Shown one piece after another: positions 49,547-57,629 of a stretch of 64,000 bases of DNA. The notes beneath the pieces are model-generated. The model was given only the letters and a program-made list of their open reading frames with translations, was not told the origin of the DNA and searched no databases. The stretch lies in the NCBI RefSeq assembly GCF_016031625.1, contig NZ_JACCHP010000005.1:303158-367157 (forward strand), in the 5' to 3' direction. A program made the translations under genes and the position numbers. The number at the start of each line of letters is the position of its first letter. The first letter of the stretch is position 1. Source of the DNA: Bradyrhizobium agreste. GTDB taxonomy: Bacteria; Pseudomonadota; Alphaproteobacteria; Rhizobiales; Xanthobacteraceae.

Positions 49547-50682
49547 CGCATGAATACCGTTGCTGGATCGATCCGCACCACACGCACGATTGCGCCGATC
49601 GCCGACGCTACGCACATCACGACCGTCAGCACGAACAGGGCTGCAATCAGCCACGGCGTGATGACGATCGGCAACGCGCTCTTGGCAGTCATCTCCACAA
49701 CGACAGCGCCAATCGCAGTCGCAATGATGAAGCCGATGATCGCGTTGAGGAGCGCCTGATAGATGATGACCCTGTAGATATATCCATTCGACGAACCCAT
49801 TGCTCGCAGGGTGGCGAATTCGCTGAGGTGATCCTTGGTGCTCGAATAGAGTGTTTGCGCGACGATGACGGTGCCGACGATCACTCCCAGCAATGCGCCG
49901 GCAAACAGCGCAGCGCCGGCGCCTGTCCCGAACAGCCAGAACGAGCGGCTACGGCTGCGGAATTCATCCGTCGTAAGCACCTCGTGCTCGCCAACCTGAG
50001 CTCGAACGGCCTTAAGTACCGTGTCGCGATCGGCGTCAGGCTTGAGGCGAACCAGGAGATCGCTGGCGCGATCGGGAAATGTCCCGGTGTAGGTGCGCGC
50101 GTTTTTCAGGTCCACAAAGACATAGGGTGTCGTGGTGAAGGAGCGGATGCCGTCGGTCAAGGCCACGACCTTCACGCGGCGGCCGCGGATCTCGGCCGTT
50201 GATCCGATTTTTGAGACGCCGAGGCGATCGTAGTAGGAGCGGTCGACGACCACGGCTCCACTTTGCGACAGCGCGCGAACGTCACCCTCGACCACGTTCC
50301 ACGGCTCCAGGCTTCGATCACGCAAATCGGCACCGACAACGAAGACGGGTGTCAACTCGCCGCTCTCGAGGCGCCAGTCCGAGAAGCCGATGACCAGCGG
50401 GACCACGGAGGCGACGCCGTCGACGGAAGCGACCTTGTCGCGCAGCTTCGCATCCAGCAGCGAAGGATCCTCAAAGCATTTCGCCCCCTTCGGCAGTACC
50501 CAGAGATCGGCCGACGCATGATCGATCATCGTTGTCACCATGCGACCGAAGCCCAGGAACAGGCCCATCTGGATCATCACCAGGACGACCGAAAATACGA
50601 TGCCTACGAGTGTCGCGACAAAACGCAGGCGATCGTGGAAGAGATTGCGGGATGCGAGCGTCGGGACCAGTGACATGGACAT
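49543..50682 (-). CDS. ABC transporter permease, DevC/FtsX type
   Basis: A 379-residue permease with four membrane helices: one near the N-terminus (FVATLVGIVFSVVLVMIQMGLF) and three in the last third (AALFAGALLGVIVGTVIVAQ, AIIGFIIATAIGAVVVEM, WLIAALFVLTVVMCVASAIG). A large periplasmic domain of about 220 residues separates them (MacB/PCD-like, with ADLWVLPKGAKCFEDPSLLD). The layout matches the DevC family, which exports glycolipids in cyanobacteria. It starts 4 bases after the acyltransferase stop and overlaps the ATPase gene by 4 bases. Confidence 0.9.
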   Translation of the reverse strand: MSMSLVPTLASRNLFHDRLRFVATLVGIVFSVVLVMIQMGLFLGFGRMVTTMIDHASADLWVLPKGAKCFEDPSLLDAKLRDKVASVDGVASVVPLVIGFSDWRLESGELTPVFVVGADLRDRSLEPWNVVEGDVRALSQSGAVVVDRSYYDRLGVSKIGSTAEIRGRRVKVVALTDGIRSFTTTPYVFVDLKNARTYTGTFPDRASDLLVRLKPDADRDTVLKAVRAQVGEHEVLTTDEFRSRSRSFWLFGTGAGAALFAGALLGVIVGTVIVAQTLYSSTKDHLSEFATLRAMGSSNGYIYRVIIYQALLNAIIGFIIATAIGAVVVEMTAKSALPIVITPWLIAALFVLTVVMCVASAIGAIVRVVRIDPATVFMR

Positions 50683-50686
50683 TCCG

Positions 50687-51910
50687 TCATCGAGGTTGAT
50701 CTGAGATAGCGCCCTTGCTCGGGAGTCCGGAATGCCGGTGGACCAGCAGTCTCACGCCTGCGGCCAGGAATCCGCTCGCGGTCCAGCTCAGAGCCAGTGC
50801 CACGATGAGGACGAACGCGGCTTTGGCGACGGCATCCAGTCTCGTGCCGAGCAGTGCATATTGCAGCCAAAGCACGAACGGGTAATGCGTCAGGTAGATG
50901 CCGTAGGCATTGGTCGAAAGGCTGTCGGCGAGCGCCGAGCGGCGACGCAACAATGCCAGCGAACTGGCCACGAAAGCGATGACGCCTGTTGCGCATGCAG
51001 GGGGAAAGGCGAAAGCCGCGGCGAGACGGTATGCGGGCGGGCTGGCATTCCAATCCGGCATGGTCAGCGAGGTCAGTCCGCCCCATACTGCAAAGCAGGC
51101 GAATGCTGCGGCAGCCCACGTTGGCCAGCGGCGCGCGAGGGGGCCGCCGGTGCGGAAGATACTGCGATCGCACCCGTAGCCACCGATGGCGACTCCCGCG
51201 GAGAAATAGAGAAGATAGTGCAGCGGGCGGCTTAGCTGGAAAGACAATGGGCCGAGAAAGGTCCATTCCCAGGGCGTGAAGATCATCGCTAAGGGGACAT
51301 AGGCCAGTGCCGACAGACTGGTCAGACCTGCGAAGAAGAGCAGGGGACGATCGTTGCACTTGGCGATGATGAGGCCCGCGGCTCGTGGCCACGATGGCAC
51401 GAGCTCATGCAGCGCTGCAGCCAGTCCGCTGAGCAGCAGAAGCTGCCACAAGAACCATTGCGGGCCCGAGGGCCACATCGGCAAAGCGCGCCAGTGCTGC
51501 CAAAACGCCGCAGGCGAGGAATCGGTCGCGGTCGTCAGATACGAAGCATAGTACGCCACCGGACTGAGCAGGGCGACCGCAAGGACGAAGGGCAATCCAA
51601 TTCGCCACCAGCGCTCCGCGAAATAGGCGGTGCCGCCCTTGCGGATGAGGCCGTACGGGGTGAATAGGCCCGCCAAAAGGAACATCAGGGACATCAAGCT
51701 GACGTCTTGCCATGCGCAGAACAGGTCCAGCCCGAACCAGCGTTCGCGGTCGATGATCGGAAACGCGATCCACCGATAGGGCGGCGCGTCGAAGGCGAAC
51801 GGACGCGGCGGCTGAGAGGCGAGGTAGGGAAGGGCCGAATGAAAGGCGACCACGATCAGGATCACGACAGCGCGCAAGTTGCTGAATGTGACGTTGGCGC
51901 CAGAGTTCAT
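50687..51910 (-). CDS. Acyltransferase-3 family membrane protein (OpgC/glucan-modifying type)
   Basis: A 407-residue integral membrane protein with 10-11 predicted helices. The family motif is near the N-terminus in LRAVVILIVVAFHSALPYLA, with the conserved catalytic-type His. Other conserved pieces are SLMFLLAGLFTPYGLIRKGG (ending in a basic loop), FWQHWRALPMWPSGPQWFL and LSTNAYGIYLTHYPFVLWLQY. These enzymes transfer acyl groups to extracytoplasmic sugars or lipids. ATG 51910 starts MNSGANVTFSNLRAV; the in-frame ATG at 51949 is possible and neither has a ribosome site. First gene of a four-gene operon with the ABC exporter and esterase. Confidence 0.88.
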   Translation of the reverse strand: MNSGANVTFSNLRAVVILIVVAFHSALPYLASQPPRPFAFDAPPYRWIAFPIIDRERWFGLDLFCAWQDVSLMSLMFLLAGLFTPYGLIRKGGTAYFAERWWRIGLPFVLAVALLSPVAYYASYLTTATDSSPAAFWQHWRALPMWPSGPQWFLWQLLLLSGLAAALHELVPSWPRAAGLIIAKCNDRPLLFFAGLTSLSALAYVPLAMIFTPWEWTFLGPLSFQLSRPLHYLLYFSAGVAIGGYGCDRSIFRTGGPLARRWPTWAAAAFACFAVWGGLTSLTMPDWNASPPAYRLAAAFAFPPACATGVIAFVASSLALLRRRSALADSLSTNAYGIYLTHYPFVLWLQYALLGTRLDAVAKAAFVLIVALALSWTASGFLAAGVRLLVHRHSGLPSKGAISDQPR

Positions 51911-52154
51911 GGGAGAGCACCAGCCCAGCATTGATCTCGCCGGAACCAACCGAGAGGCGATCCACCTGGTTCCAATCCGCCGAGGAGCAATTTCAGCAAT
52001 TCGATCCGCAGTGGATGCTGTTTTGCTGAAGCCAATGTCTCCAGCGCCCGGCGAGCCGGCGTGCGCGTCGGCGCGGATCTTGGTGCGACGCGTGTCGGTG
52101 GGGCGCCGCTGCGCGCATTCTCGCTACGCGGCAAGCGGTTGCGCGCGACGCGTC

Positions 52155-52380
52155 GGCTAAATCTCCAGCTCCGTGCCGAACTCCACCACCTGCTTGGTCG
52201 GCACGTCGAAGAACGCGGCCGAGCGTTCGGCGTTGCGCTGGAGGAAAGCGAACACGCCTACGCGCCAGACCCACATGCCCGGCACGTCCTCGCGCGGGAT
52301 GATGGTCTCGCGGCCGACATAATAGGTAATGTCGGAGAGATCGATGCCGGGCGGGATGATGGCCGGAGGCGACTGCGGGC
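52155..52380 (-). pseudogene. C-terminal remnant of a Kup-type potassium transporter
   Basis: The minus strand, ending at a TAG at 52155-52157, translates to GIDLSDITYYVGRETIIPRE then DVPGMWVWRVGVFAFLQRNA, ERSAAFFDVPTKQVVEFG and TELEI, a good match to the last 65 residues of Kup/KUP potassium transporters. About 560 residues of membrane domain should lie upstream (to the right) but are missing: the frame stops making sense to the right of about 52380. The remnant abuts a T-rich tandem repeat at 52486. No start codon is present, so it is not an expressed gene. Confidence 0.8.
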
Positions 52381-52485
52381 GTGCTGGACAATGGCCGCCC
52401 CCCGATGGAAACGCGCCCGGCGGGCCATTCCGACGGGCGCGAGCGCCACGCAGTCTGCGACGAGACGTCGCAAATAGCCATGGGG

Positions 52486-52519
52486 TTTTTCTTGGGTTTT
52501 TTCTTGGGTTTTTCTTGGG
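52486..52519. repeat. Three tandem copies of an 11-12 base T-rich unit
   Basis: The unit TTTTTCTTGGG occurs at 52486-52496, with an extra T at 52497-52508, and again at 52509-52519. The translated FFLGFFLGF is an artefact of the repeat. It lies between the Kup remnant and the small secreted protein gene, at a point where sequence was apparently deleted. Confidence 0.9.
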
Positions 52520-52558
52520 TCGATAGCGGGCCAGCTGACGTGAAACTGGCAGATCCGA

Positions 52559-52816
52559 CTACGGGGTCCGATCGGCGGTCACGAGGCGGGCCTCGCGGAC
52601 ATTGGCCTTGCTGCCGGCGCGGCGCAGGCAGGACGCCTCGAAATTCGGCCAGGCCTGCTGCGAGCAGTCACGGCCGACGGTGCGGATATCGAGCCGGTCG
52701 CTCTTGGCCAGCGGCTGCGGCACGCTGGCTTCCACGGTCGGGGCAAAGCCGGGCAGGAGGGTGAGGGCCGCGGCAACACACGCAGAGAGTGCGATCGCTG
52801 AAAGCGCCTTGATCAT
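52559..52816 (-). CDS. Small secreted protein, conserved hypothetical
   Basis: An 85-residue protein with an N-terminal signal peptide (MIKALSAIALSACVAAALTL, mature part from about ASVPQPLAKSDRL). The mature chain has two cysteines (RDCSQQAWPNFEASCLRRAG) that probably form a disulfide, separated by an aromatic pair, and ends with NVREARLVTADRTP. AGGGGAC lies before ATG 52816. The CSQQAWP...SCLR pattern is one that I associate with Bradyrhizobium proteins of unknown function. No further role proposed. Confidence 0.78.
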   Translation of the reverse strand: MIKALSAIALSACVAAALTLLPGFAPTVEASVPQPLAKSDRLDIRTVGRDCSQQAWPNFEASCLRRAGSKANVREARLVTADRTP

Positions 52817-52944
52817 TGACTGTCCCCTGTGATGCGGCCGCCTACGCCCAGTACGCGGCCCGTCGTTCGTTGGCCGGATTAGTAACCATGGCCAGTTTCC
52901 GGACGTCTTCGCCGTCGCCGGAAATGGTTTCGTTCCCGCTCCGT

Positions 52945-52977
52945 TTTGTTTCGTGGCCGCTCCCAGGACGAAACAAA
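52945..52977. promoter_or_regulatory. Inverted repeat upstream of coaD
   Basis: TTTGTTTCGT (52945-52954) and ACGAAACAAA (52968-52977) are perfect 10-base inverted arms with a 13-base spacer. A further GTTTCGTT is at 52927-52934. It lies 106 bases before coaD and could be a protein-binding site or part of a leader hairpin. No T-run follows, so it is not a terminator. Confidence 0.4.
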
Positions 52978-53082
52978 CCGGCTGCTGCCGACGCCAGGCG
53001 AGATATTTTCGGGGCTGGACCGGAAACGGACAAGGAACCTGCCCGGCTTGCCGGCCCGGGCCGGGCGCGGTAGGACGGGGCC

Positions 53083-53580
53083 ATGTCGCGCATCGCCTTC
53101 TACCCGGGTTCCTTCGACCCCATCACCAACGGCCACCTGGATGTGGTCCGGCACAGCGTTTCCTTGTGCGACAGGCTCGTGGTCGCGATCGGGGTGCATC
53201 CCGGCAAGAAGCCGCTGTTCTCGACCGAGGAGCGGTTGAAGATGCTCGAGGACGTCTGCGGTCCGATCGCGGCGCAGGCCGGCTGCGTGCTCGAGGCGAC
53301 GACCTTTGACGATCTGTCGGTCACCGCAGCCCGCAAGCACGGCGCGACCATCATGATCCGGGGCCTGCGCGACGGCACCGATCTTGACTACGAGATGCAG
53401 CTCGCCGGCATGAACGAGGCCATGGCGCCGGAGGTGCATACGGTCTTCCTGCCGGCCTCTCCCATGGTCCGCCCGATCACCGCCACTTTGGTGCGCCAGA
53501 TCGCCGGCATGGGCGGGGACGTCTCGGCCTTCGTCCCGCCGCAGGTCGCGGCCCTGCTCAAGGCCAAATTTGCCGGCTAA
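53083..53580 (+). CDS. coaD: Pantetheine-phosphate adenylyltransferase
   Basis: Enzyme of CoA biosynthesis that joins 4'-phosphopantetheine and ATP to make dephospho-CoA. The 165-residue protein begins [20 protein letters not shown] with the T/HxGH nucleotidyltransferase motif and includes [20 protein letters not shown] and the second motif [18 protein letters not shown] in place of the usual ISSTxVR. Typical CoaD length. It starts a plus-strand group that continues with two cyclophilin genes and queA. Confidence 0.97.
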   Translation: MSRIAFYPGSFDPITNGHLDVVRHSVSLCDRLVVAIGVHPGKKPLFSTEERLKMLEDVCGPIAAQAGCVLEATTFDDLSVTAARKHGATIMIRGLRDGTDLDYEMQLAGMNEAMAPEVHTVFLPASPMVRPITATLVRQIAGMGGDVSAFVPPQVAALLKAKFAG

Positions 53581-53616
53581 CGGCGCGCTTCCTCTTCTCT
53601 CTGATCCGGAGTTGTC

Positions 53617-54180
53617 ATGATCCGAATTCTCGCAATTCTTGCCGCGCTTCTGTTCGCGGTGCCGGCGGCGGCGCAGCAATTGCCGGCAAATCTCGACAAG
53701 GCCAACGCCATCGTCATCGACAGCACCAAGGGCCGCATCGTCATCAAGCTCAGAACCGACATCGCGCCCCAGCATGCCGAACGCATCAAGCAGCTCGCGC
53801 GCGAGGGCTTCTACAACAACGTGCCGTTCCACCGGGTCATGGACGGCTTCATGGCGCAGACGGGCGACGGCCAGAACGGCAACGGCACCGGCGGCTCAAA
53901 GTACCCGAACCTGAAGCAGGAATTCTCCAGGGTGCATTTTGCCCGCGGCATCGTCGGCATGGCCCGGCGCGGCGACAGCGTCGACAGCGCCAACTCGCAG
54001 TTCTTCATCATGTTCGCCGACGGCGGCAGCCTCGACGGCCAGTACACCGTGATCGGCGAGGTCGTGCAGGGCATGGATGTCGTCGACAAGCTGAAGAAGG
54101 CGCCCCCCGGCTCGCCCGGCGGCTCCGTCACCGATCCCGACAAGATGGTGAAGGTGCAGGTCGCCTCCGATATCAAGTAG
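53617..54180 (+). CDS. Secreted peptidyl-prolyl isomerase (cyclophilin)
   Basis: A 187-residue exported cyclophilin. The signal peptide is MIRILAILAALLFAVPAAAQ. The mature domain has the family's active-site motif YNNVPFHRVMDGFMAQTGDG with catalytic Arg, then ANSQFFIMFADG and VVDKLKKAPPG. It would assist folding of periplasmic proteins. A cytoplasmic homolog without signal peptide follows at 54611, so the organism keeps both compartments served from one locus. Confidence 0.95.
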   Translation: MIRILAILAALLFAVPAAAQQLPANLDKANAIVIDSTKGRIVIKLRTDIAPQHAERIKQLAREGFYNNVPFHRVMDGFMAQTGDGQNGNGTGGSKYPNLKQEFSRVHFARGIVGMARRGDSVDSANSQFFIMFADGGSLDGQYTVIGEVVQGMDVVDKLKKAPPGSPGGSVTDPDKMVKVQVASDIK

Positions 54181-54188
54181 GAGCGGCT

Positions 54189-54614
54189 ATGGCGCGCCGC
54201 GGTGGCAAGCTCCTGCTGGTTGCCGCGATGCTGCTGCTCGGCGTCCCCAGTGCGGCCGCGGAGGACGCGCAGGTCAACACCATCCAGGACATCTTCCGGC
54301 ACCTGCGCACCTGCTGGAGACCGCCGTCGCCCGCCAGGGCTCGCCCCCTCGACATCACCGTCGTCGTGAGCTTTAACCGGGCCGGAAACATTCTGGGCCA
54401 TCCGAGGATTACCTATGAATCCGCGGAGGCCTCCGACAATGACCGGCTGCAATACCGGATCGCAGTGATGGAGGCGTTGCAACGCTGCACGCCGGTGCCA
54501 TTTACCGATGCAATGGCCGGCGCCGCCGCGGGACGTCCATTCGCGATCCAGTTCCGCAGCCGCAAGACGTCACCCGACAAGACTTCACCCCCAACACAAG
54601 AGAGACGAGCATGA
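54189..54614 (+). CDS. Secreted hypothetical protein (TonB-C-like fold?)
   Basis: A 141-residue exported protein. Signal peptide MARRGGKLLLVAAMLLLGVP, cleavage after AAA. The mature part has LRTCWRPPSPARARPLDITV and VVSFNRAGNILGHPRITYES, a strand-turn-strand arrangement resembling the TonB C-terminal fold, and a second Cys (EALQRCTPVPFTDAM). The C-terminus is Lys/Pro/Thr-rich. It overlaps the following cyclophilin gene by 4 bases (ATGA). Function unknown; the TonB-like resemblance is by eye only. Confidence 0.75.
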   Translation: MARRGGKLLLVAAMLLLGVPSAAAEDAQVNTIQDIFRHLRTCWRPPSPARARPLDITVVVSFNRAGNILGHPRITYESAEASDNDRLQYRIAVMEALQRCTPVPFTDAMAGAAAGRPFAIQFRSRKTSPDKTSPPTQERRA

Positions 54615-55075
54615 GCGTCACCGAAAACACCCTGATCCTCGAGACCACGCAGGGCCCCGTCACCATCGAGATGCGGCCCGATCTCGCGCCGAACCACGTC
54701 GCGCGCATCAAGGAGCTGGTGCGCGAGGGCTTCTACGACGGCATCGTGTTTCACCGCGTGATCGAGGGCTTCATGGCGCAGACTGGCTGCCCGCACGGCA
54801 CCGGCACCGGCGGCTCCGGCAAGAAGCTGAAGGCCGAGTTCAACAAGGAGCCGCATGTGCGCGGCACCGCCTCGATGGCCCGCGCCGCCAACCCCGATTC
54901 CGGCGACAGCCAGTTCTTCATCTGCTTCGACGACGCCCGCTTCCTCGACAACCAGTACACGGTGTGGGGCAAGGTCACCGAGGGCATGGAGAACGTCGAC
55001 AAGATCAAGCGCGGCGAGCCGGTGCAGAACCCCGACAAGATCGTCAAGGCGCGGATGGCCGCGGACAAGGAATAG
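54611..55075 (+). CDS. ppiB: Cytoplasmic peptidyl-prolyl isomerase (cyclophilin)
   Basis: A 154-residue cyclophilin lacking a signal peptide. Active-site sequence YDGIVFHRVIEGFMAQTGCP with catalytic Arg, and DSQFFICFDDARFLDNQYTV plus WGKVTEGMENVDKIKRGEP. It accelerates proline cis-trans isomerisation in the cytoplasm. The ATG overlaps the stop of the preceding gene by 4 bases. The gene is followed by a palindromic repeat and queA. Confidence 0.94.
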   Translation: MSVTENTLILETTQGPVTIEMRPDLAPNHVARIKELVREGFYDGIVFHRVIEGFMAQTGCPHGTGTGGSGKKLKAEFNKEPHVRGTASMARAANPDSGDSQFFICFDDARFLDNQYTVWGKVTEGMENVDKIKRGEPVQNPDKIVKARMAADKE

Positions 55076-55080
55076 TCACT

Positions 55081-55179
55081 CGTCATTCCGGGGCGATGCG
55101 CAGCATCGAACCCGGAATCTCGCGCCACAATTTCGGGATTCCGGATCGCCGCGCCTGAGGCGCGGCGTCCGGAATGACG
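55081..55179. repeat. Interspersed palindromic repeat after ppiB
   Basis: Ends are inverted: CGTCATTCCGG at 55081-55091 and CCGGAATGACG at 55169-55179. Between them is GATGCGCAGCATC (an internal palindrome) and CGCCGCGCCTGAGGCGCGGCG (21-base hairpin, positions 55147-55167). It is a common intergenic element in Bradyrhizobium and relatives. It separates ppiB from queA, which start only 13 bases later. Confidence 0.85.
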
Positions 55180-55192
55180 GTGCTAGTGAGAC

Positions 55193-56266
55193 ATGCGCAC
55201 CGATCTGTTCGATTTCGATCTGCCGCCCGAACGCATCGCCTTGCGCCCGGCGAGCCCGCGCGATTCCGCCAAGATGCTGGTCGTGGAGAATGGCACGCTG
55301 CGGGATCAGACCGTCGCCGACCTGCCGCAATGGCTGCGGCCCGGCGACCAGCTCGTCGTCAACGACACCAAGGTGATCGCGGCGCAATTGAAGGGTCGCC
55401 GCATCGGCCGCGAGACCGAACCGAAGATCGAGGCGACGCTGATCAAGCGCCTCGACGGCTCGCGCTGGCAGGCGCTGGTGAAGCCGGCCAAGAAGCTCGC
55501 TCCCGGCGATCGCATCCGCTTCGGCAATGAAGGCAAGGTCTGCCTGCTCGGCCATCTCGACGCCGAGGTCGAGGCCAAGGGCACCGAGGGCGAGGTCACG
55601 CTGTCGTTCTCGTTCCACGGCCCGGCGCTGGACCAGGCTATCGCCGATCTAGGCAGCCCGCCGCTGCCGCCCTACATCGCCTCCAAGCGCACGCCCGACG
55701 ATCAGGATCTTGCGGATTACCAGACCATGTTCGCGGCGAACGAGGGCGCAGTTGCAGCGCCGACCGCAGGGCTGCATTTCACGCCGGCGCTGGAGCAGGC
55801 GCTGCACGCGCGCGGTGTCGGCATCCACCGCGTGACGCTGCATGTCGGGGCAGGGACGTTCCTGCCGGTGAAGGTCGACGACACCGAAGCCCACAAGATG
55901 CACGCCGAGTGGGGCACGATCTCGGCCGCGACGGCTGAGCGGCTCAACGCGGCGCGGAAGAACGGCGGCCGCATCGTTGCCGTCGGCACCACGTCATTGC
56001 GGCTGCTCGAAAGCGCCGCGCGCGAGGACGGCACGATCCAGCCGTTCGCGGCCGAGACGTCGATCTTCATCACGCCCGGCTATCGCTTCCGCGCGGTCGA
56101 TATCCTGATGACGAATTTCCACCTGCCGAAGTCGACGCTGTTCATGCTGGTGTCGGCGTTCTCCGGGCTCGAGACGATGAAGCAGGCCTATGCGCACGCG
56201 ATCGCGCAGCGCTATCGGTTCTACTCGTATGGCGATGCGTGTCTGCTGTTTCGGGCGGCGCTCTAA
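55193..56266 (+). CDS. queA: S-adenosylmethionine:tRNA ribosyltransferase-isomerase
   Basis: Makes epoxyqueuosine by transferring the ribose of SAM to preQ1 in tRNA. The 357-residue protein begins [20 protein letters not shown] and contains the conserved [50 protein letters not shown] and [24 protein letters not shown] segments (here [14 protein letters not shown]). tgt, which inserts the preQ1 base earlier in the same pathway, lies about 4.6 kb away at 60861. Confidence 0.96.
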   Translation: MRTDLFDFDLPPERIALRPASPRDSAKMLVVENGTLRDQTVADLPQWLRPGDQLVVNDTKVIAAQLKGRRIGRETEPKIEATLIKRLDGSRWQALVKPAKKLAPGDRIRFGNEGKVCLLGHLDAEVEAKGTEGEVTLSFSFHGPALDQAIADLGSPPLPPYIASKRTPDDQDLADYQTMFAANEGAVAAPTAGLHFTPALEQALHARGVGIHRVTLHVGAGTFLPVKVDDTEAHKMHAEWGTISAATAERLNAARKNGGRIVAVGTTSLRLLESAAREDGTIQPFAAETSIFITPGYRFRAVDILMTNFHLPKSTLFMLVSAFSGLETMKQAYAHAIAQRYRFYSYGDACLLFRAAL

Positions 56267-56288
56267 ACGGCAAGCCCTGCTCTATCAC

Positions 56289-56420
56289 CGTCATCCTGAG
56301 GTGCTCGCCTCTTCGGCGAGCCTCGAAGGGTGACGGCCCCGCTGCTAGATGTCGGCCGTGCATCCTTCGAGGCTCTCTGTGCAGCGCCTTGCGCTGCACG
56401 GCTCGCACCTCAGGATGACG
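56289..56420. repeat. Large palindromic repeat between queA and asd
   Basis: The outer ends CGTCATCCTGAGGTGC (56289-56304) and GCACCTCAGGATGACG (56405-56420) are perfect inverted copies. Inside are CTCGCCTCTTCGGCGAG and CAGCGCCTTGCGCTG hairpins. The element is a well-known repeat type in alphaproteobacteria. It lies between the converging ends of queA and asd and can stop transcription from both sides. Confidence 0.9.
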
Positions 56421-56433
56421 GGTCGAAAATGTG

Positions 56434-57471
56434 TTACGCCATCACCCGCTGCGGCAACAGCTCGGCGATCTGCACCGCATTCAATGCCGCGCCCTTGAGC
56501 AACTGATCCGCCGCGACGAACATCGAGATCGAATGGCCGCTAGCGTCGCTGAGATCCTTGCGGATGCGGCCGACCAGGACGTCGTCCTGGCCCGAGGCGT
56601 CGATCGGCATCGGGAAGTAGTTCTTGGCGCGGTCGTCGACAACCTTGACGCCGGGCGCCTGCGCCATGATGGCGCGGACCTGATCCTCGCTGATCGGCTT
56701 CTCGCATTCGAAGGTGATGGCTTCGCAATGGGCGCGCAGCACCGGCACGCGCACGCAGGTGACGCCGACGGCAATCGACTCGTCCTCGAAGATCTTGCGG
56801 GTCTCCTTGATGACCTTGGTCTCTTCGTCGTTGTAGCCGGTCTCGGGATCGACGGCGGTGTTGTGGTTGAACAGGTTGAAGGCGTAGGGGTGCGGCATCA
56901 CCTTGGGAGTATAGACCTGCCCGTTGAGATTGGCGCGGGTGGACTCGATGAGCTCCTCCATCGCGGCGGCGCCGGCCCCGGACGCGGCCTGATAGGTCGA
57001 GATGATGACGCGCTTGATGCGGTTCTTCTGGTGGATCGGCCAGAGCGGCACCAGCGCGGTGATCGCGGCGCAGTTCGGGTTGGCGATGATGCCCTTGTGG
57101 TCACGGATGCGGCTCGCGTTGATCTCGGGGATCACCAGCGGCACGTTCGGATCCATGCGGAAGGCAGAGGAGTTGTCGACCACGACGGCACCGGCCTTGA
57201 CCGCGATCGGCGCGTACGTCCTGGAGATGCCGCCGCCGGCGGAGAACAGCGCGATGTCGACGCCGTCGAAGGAGCGCTCGGTCAACTCCTCGATGACCAC
57301 ACTCTGCCCGCGGAACGACACCGTCTTGCCGGCCGAGCGGGCGCTCGCCAGCGCCTTGAGCTTGCCGACGCGGAAACCACGCTTGTCCATGGTGGCGATG
57401 AATTCGGCGCCCACCGCACCGGTGACGCCGACAATCGCGACGACGGGATCGTTACTCACTTTGTCCTCCAT
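56434..57471 (-). CDS. asd: Aspartate-semialdehyde dehydrogenase
   Basis: Reduces aspartyl phosphate to aspartate semialdehyde, the branch-point intermediate to lysine, diaminopimelate, methionine and threonine. The 345-residue protein has an NADP-binding N-terminus (VAIVGVTGAVGAEFIATMDK), the catalytic-cysteine motif IIANPNCAAITALVPLWPIH and the active-site His region VTCVRVPVLRAHCEAITFECE. Gly-rich [20 protein letters not shown] lies before. GGAGGA precedes the start (the ATG in TCAATGGAGGACAAAGTGAGT; ATG 57471 gives MEDKVSNDP, but GTG 57459 immediately after GGAGGA is an alternative start). An attenuator-like leader is just upstream. Confidence 0.97.
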   Translation of the reverse strand: MEDKVSNDPVVAIVGVTGAVGAEFIATMDKRGFRVGKLKALASARSAGKTVSFRGQSVVIEELTERSFDGVDIALFSAGGGISRTYAPIAVKAGAVVVDNSSAFRMDPNVPLVIPEINASRIRDHKGIIANPNCAAITALVPLWPIHQKNRIKRVIISTYQAASGAGAAAMEELIESTRANLNGQVYTPKVMPHPYAFNLFNHNTAVDPETGYNDEETKVIKETRKIFEDESIAVGVTCVRVPVLRAHCEAITFECEKPISEDQVRAIMAQAPGVKVVDDRAKNYFPMPIDASGQDDVLVGRIRKDLSDASGHSISMFVAADQLLKGAALNAVQIAELLPQRVMA

Positions 57472-57483
57472 TGAGTTTTAGAC

Positions 57484-57518
57484 AACAAAAAAGCCCCGGA
57501 CCATCGAGGGCGGGGCTT
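57484..57518 (-). terminator. Intrinsic terminator in front of asd (attenuator)
   Basis: On the minus strand AAGCCCCG (plus 57511-57518) pairs with CGGGGCTT (plus 57491-57498) around a 12-base loop, followed by TTTTTT. It ends only about 13 bases before the asd start and follows the leader ORF by 32 bases. It lies upstream of asd in the direction of transcription, so it must be passed for asd to be made. The 5' arm can instead pair with CGGGG in the leader (plus 57566-57570). Confidence 0.85.
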
Positions 57519-57549
57519 GCCGTAGAGCTGATGCGTTTAAGTCGACGAC

Positions 57550-57621
57550 CTACGCGCGCACGCCTCCCCGGGCCCCTTCGGCCGTGGTGGTTTTGGTCGT
57601 GCGTTTGGTGGTCGCGAACAT
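57550..57621 (-). CDS. Putative threonine-rich leader peptide of asd
   Basis: A 23-residue ORF from ATG 57621 to TAG 57550-57552 reads MFATTKRTTKTTTAEGARGG then VRA. Seven of the first 13 residues are threonine (codons ACC and ACG) and two are lysine, the end-products of the pathway that Asd feeds. There is no ribosome-binding site, but the promoter -10 ends only about 9 bases before the ATG, so the mRNA probably starts at or very near the AUG and is leaderless, as is known for the trpL leader of Sinorhizobium. Downstream, G-rich sequence and a terminator allow alternative folding. The function as an attenuator is inferred, not shown. Confidence 0.65.
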   Translation of the reverse strand: MFATTKRTTKTTTAEGARGGVRA

Positions 57622-57629
57622 GGCGGCGA

